Of a DNA stretch of 15,924 nt, positions 13,625 to 15,924 are shown piece after piece. The stretch lies in contig DGFC01000082.1 in NCBI GenBank assembly GCA_002391465.1, positions 1-15,924 of the forward strand, given 5' to 3'. Under the pieces are notes generated by a model. The model was not told the DNA's origin. It searched no databases and saw only the letters and a program-made list of their open reading frames with translations. A program made the position numbers and the translations under genes. Every line of letters starts with the position of its first letter. Within the stretch, counting starts at the first letter, position 1. Source of the stretch: Firmicutes bacterium UBA3910 (lineage in GTDB: Bacteria > Bacillota > Limnochordia > Darwinibacteriales > Darwinibacteriaceae).

Positions 13625-15924
13625 ATGAAAGAAGGTATGGCAGCAGCGGAACTGCTTTTGAAACATCCCAGTTTCGTTGTTGATCGCTTTCAAACAGGCG
13701 ATTTCAAGTTAGTGTTTGACGACGTTGTTGCAGATCTCTACGTGGAGGAAACGGCTCCGCCTGGAGTGGCTAGGGCGTTGGGCGATCTGCGCGAGGACAT
13801 AAAGAGGGTTAGCGGTCGTCTTCCCGACGTTAAAAACTCTCTGGAGCAGCTGGGTAAGACGGCCGTGATTGTGGGTACACTTGGCCACAGCGCCGTGATT
13901 GACGGCCTGGTGGAGCAGGGTAGGCTCGATGTGGATGGTGTTTCCGGTAAGTGGGAGGCCTATGTCATTCAGGTTGTACCTGAACCCACTGAAAACGTAG
14001 AGTGCGCCCTTGTTATTGCGGGCAGCGATCGCCGGGGTACTGTTTACGGTATTTACGAGCTCTCACGGCAGATAGGTGTTTCACCCTGGTATTGGATGGC
14101 TGATGTAACCCCAGATAAGAAGGACGCTTTAGTTGTCACAAACGGCGTTTACAAACAGGGTGAGCCGTCCGTTAAGTACCGGGGCATCTTTTTGAATAAT
14201 GAGGCCCCAAGCCTGTCCACCTGGGTTGAGAGGTTTGGCGGTTTCAACCATAAATTCTATGAGAAGATCTTTGAACTGATCCTGCGCCTCAGGGGCAACT
14301 TCCTTTGGCCTGCCATGTGGAGTCCCAAGAGTTTTTTCCGGGATGATCCCCTTAACCTGGAGCGGGCCTATGAGTACGGAGTTCTCATTGGCACTTCCCA
14401 CCACGAGCCCATGATGAGATCTTGGGGCGAGTGGGGACGCTTTGGTAGTGGTGAGTGGAACTACAGCACCAACAAAGAGGGCCTGCTCCAATTCTGGGCC
14501 GACGGTATTGAACTGGCCAAGGACTACGAAGTTATTGTGACGGTGGGTATGCGGGGCGATGGGGATGAGCCCATGATGTACGACGGCACGGTGGAGGAAA
14601 TGGTGGAGACGATGGAAGACATTATCTCCGAACAGCGCAGCATTTTGGCTGAGAAAATCAACCCCGATGTTACTAAAGTACCCCAGGCCTGGGCTTTGTA
14701 CAAAGAGGTACAAGATTTGTACGAAGCGGGCCTTAATGTGCCTGACGATGTGACCATTCTCCTTGCCAACGACAACTTCGGCAACATCAGAATGCTTCCC
14801 CACGGGAAAGAGCGCAACCATCCCGGTGGCTTCGGTATGTACTACCACTTTGACTATGTTGGTGGACCAAAATCTTACCGCTGGGTCAATTCCACCCCCA
14901 ACCCTAAGATTTGGGAGCAGATGAAGATGACCTACGATTACGGTGTGGATCGGATCTGGGTTGTGAACGTGGGTGATTTGAAGCTGCATGAAATAGCCAC
15001 CGAGTTCTTCTTGGATATGGCTTATGATGTGGAACGTTGGAACCAGGACAATTTGGCCCAGTTTTCGGTGGAGTGGGCTAGGCGCGAGTTTGGGGATGAG
15101 TATGCCGCCGAGATTGCACATATAACCGACTCATACCGCAAATTCACCGGTCGAAAAAAGTCGGAAGACACCTGGCCCAATACTTACAGCCTTTTAAATT
15201 ACAAAGAAGCGGAAACGGTTCTGGCGGAATGGGAGGAGATCACCACTCGGGCCGAGGAGATTTACGAGCTGCTGCCTGAGGAAAAAAGGGATGCCTTTTA
15301 TCAGCTGGTGCTCTATCCTACCAGGGCGAGCAAGAATGTTGCTAAGGTCAACATCTACGCCGGTTTGAATAACCTTTACGCCGAGCAGGGGAGAATAGCG
15401 GCCAATTTGTATGCCGATCTAGCGGAACAGGCCTTTGCGGAAGAGGCCCGGGACACGGAATATTACAATAATGAACTGGCAGGGGGCAAATGGCGCGGAG
15501 TAAACTCCAATCCCCACATGGGCCAAAAGGGCTGGCGCATGCCCCTGCAGAATAACATGCCGGAGGTAGTCAGGCTGCCAGAAACACCAGGCTCCCGTTT
15601 GGGTATTGCCCTTGAGGGAAGCAGGGAGGTTCTGAGTGAGGATAGTATTATCAAGTTTAGTGCCTTCAACAAAACCAGGCAGTTTATTGATGTTTTCAAC
15701 TACAATGCTGATCCTTTTCAGGTATCTGTCACGGTAGATCAGCCTTGGATCAAAGTCTGTTTGGAAAAGGAATGGGTAGATCCTCAGACGCGGATTTGGC
15801 TGGAGCTAGCTTGGGAAGATGTGCCGGAGGGTGAACGGGTAACAGGTGAGATCACAGTCAACGGTGCCGGCGAAACGGTGACAATTCCGGTGGCAGCCCA
15901 TAACCCACCCTTGTCCAGCTTCGG
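13625..15924 (+). CDS. GH115 xylan alpha-1,2-glucuronidase, 3' partial
   Basis: 766 codons are visible and the frame is open at the right edge; full family members are usually about 900-1,000 residues. GH115 enzymes remove glucuronic acid or 4-O-methylglucuronic acid from xylan and xylo-oligosaccharides. Family signatures: GSDRRGTVYGIYELS (near 136-150), VKYRGIFLNNEAP, FGGFNHKFYEKIFELILRLR then GNFLWPAMW, GTSHHEPM (256-263, Glu261), GMRGDGDEPM (308-317, Asp312, Asp314, Glu315), and NDNFGNIRMLP (383-393). The start of the C-terminal beta-sandwich (FSAFNKTRQFIDVFN onward) is present. ATG 13625 follows AAGGAG by 8 nt. No signal peptide is seen, so it should act in the cytoplasm on imported oligosaccharides, matching the importer upstream. 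Second positions of the usual DDN motif read NDN, a small variation. Family confidence is very high. Confidence 0.95.
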   Translation, partial: MKEGMAAAELLLKHPSFVVDRFQTGDFKLVFDDVVADLYVEETAPPGVARALGDLREDIKRVSGRLPDVKNSLEQLGKTAVIVGTLGHSAVIDGLVEQGRLDVDGVSGKWEAYVIQVVPEPTENVECALVIAGSDRRGTVYGIYELSRQIGVSPWYWMADVTPDKKDALVVTNGVYKQGEPSVKYRGIFLNNEAPSLSTWVERFGGFNHKFYEKIFELILRLRGNFLWPAMWSPKSFFRDDPLNLERAYEYGVLIGTSHHEPMMRSWGEWGRFGSGEWNYSTNKEGLLQFWADGIELAKDYEVIVTVGMRGDGDEPMMYDGTVEEMVETMEDIISEQRSILAEKINPDVTKVPQAWALYKEVQDLYEAGLNVPDDVTILLANDNFGNIRMLPHGKERNHPGGFGMYYHFDYVGGPKSYRWVNSTPNPKIWEQMKMTYDYGVDRIWVVNVGDLKLHEIATEFFLDMAYDVERWNQDNLAQFSVEWARREFGDEYAAEIAHITDSYRKFTGRKKSEDTWPNTYSLLNYKEAETVLAEWEEITTRAEEIYELLPEEKRDAFYQLVLYPTRASKNVAKVNIYAGLNNLYAEQGRIAANLYADLAEQAFAEEARDTEYYNNELAGGKWRGVNSNPHMGQKGWRMPLQNNMPEVVRLPETPGSRLGIALEGSREVLSEDSIIKFSAFNKTRQFIDVFNYNADPFQVSVTVDQPWIKVCLEKEWVDPQTRIWLELAWEDVPEGERVTGEITVNGAGETVTIPVAAHNPPLSSF

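Noticed and set aside
14129..15121. 330-residue open frame on the minus strand
   Set aside because: It lies wholly opposite the GH115 gene, whose family motifs fix the plus-strand frame; the minus frame has low-complexity His/Val-rich content and no recognisable domain.
1..15924. tRNA, rRNA, CRISPR array, insertion sequence or riboswitch
   Set aside because: I looked for tRNA-like arms, regularly spaced short repeats, transposase motifs and known leader folds and saw none that I could support.

Overview
The window reads as a chromosomal stretch of an anaerobic, polysaccharide-using bacterium with two membranes. Shine-Dalgarno sites are strong (AGGAGG or GGGGG types before nearly every gene), rho-independent terminators are frequent, and the sugar ABC cassette is of the kind common in Bacillota. 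It also encodes an outer-membrane beta-barrel ending in Phe and a solute-binding protein with a signal peptidase I site instead of a lipobox. Together these suggest a diderm Bacillota such as Limnochordia or a relative. This is inference; another diderm phylum with strong Shine-Dalgarno use is possible. Bacteroidota is unlikely because they rarely use such sites.

Layout. (1) 2-5843, plus strand: the 3' part of a giant secreted protein (beta-propeller and PKD modules, four PKD domains in all, type-A-like C-terminal sorting domain), then a PorV/PorQ-like outer-membrane protein and a terminator. (2) 5971-8120, plus: a GH4 alpha-galactosidase-like enzyme and a PhnP-like metallo-beta-lactamase-fold hydrolase, closed by a bidirectional terminator. 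(3) 8157-8939, minus: a small soluble PAS protein with a minimal chemoreceptor-type hairpin. A regulatory region with two divergent promoters follows. (4) 9275-12427, plus: a carbohydrate ABC importer (binding protein, terminator, two permeases, no ATPase). (5) 12545-13435, plus: a free-standing HNH endonuclease-like protein with a terminator on each side. (6) 13625 to the window end, plus: a GH115 xylan alpha-glucuronidase, cut by the window edge.

How it may work together: the importer would bring in oligosaccharides. GH115 and GH4, both without signal peptides, would remove alpha-glucuronosyl and alpha-galactosyl side groups in the cytoplasm, consistent with use of glucuronoxylan or other hemicellulose. 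The PAS/MCP-like protein, divergent from the importer, could sense the metabolic state. The most unusual feature is the pairing of a sorting-domain giant protein with a PorV-like barrel, the arrangement of cargo and shuttle in type IX secretion, in what does not look like a Bacteroidota genome.
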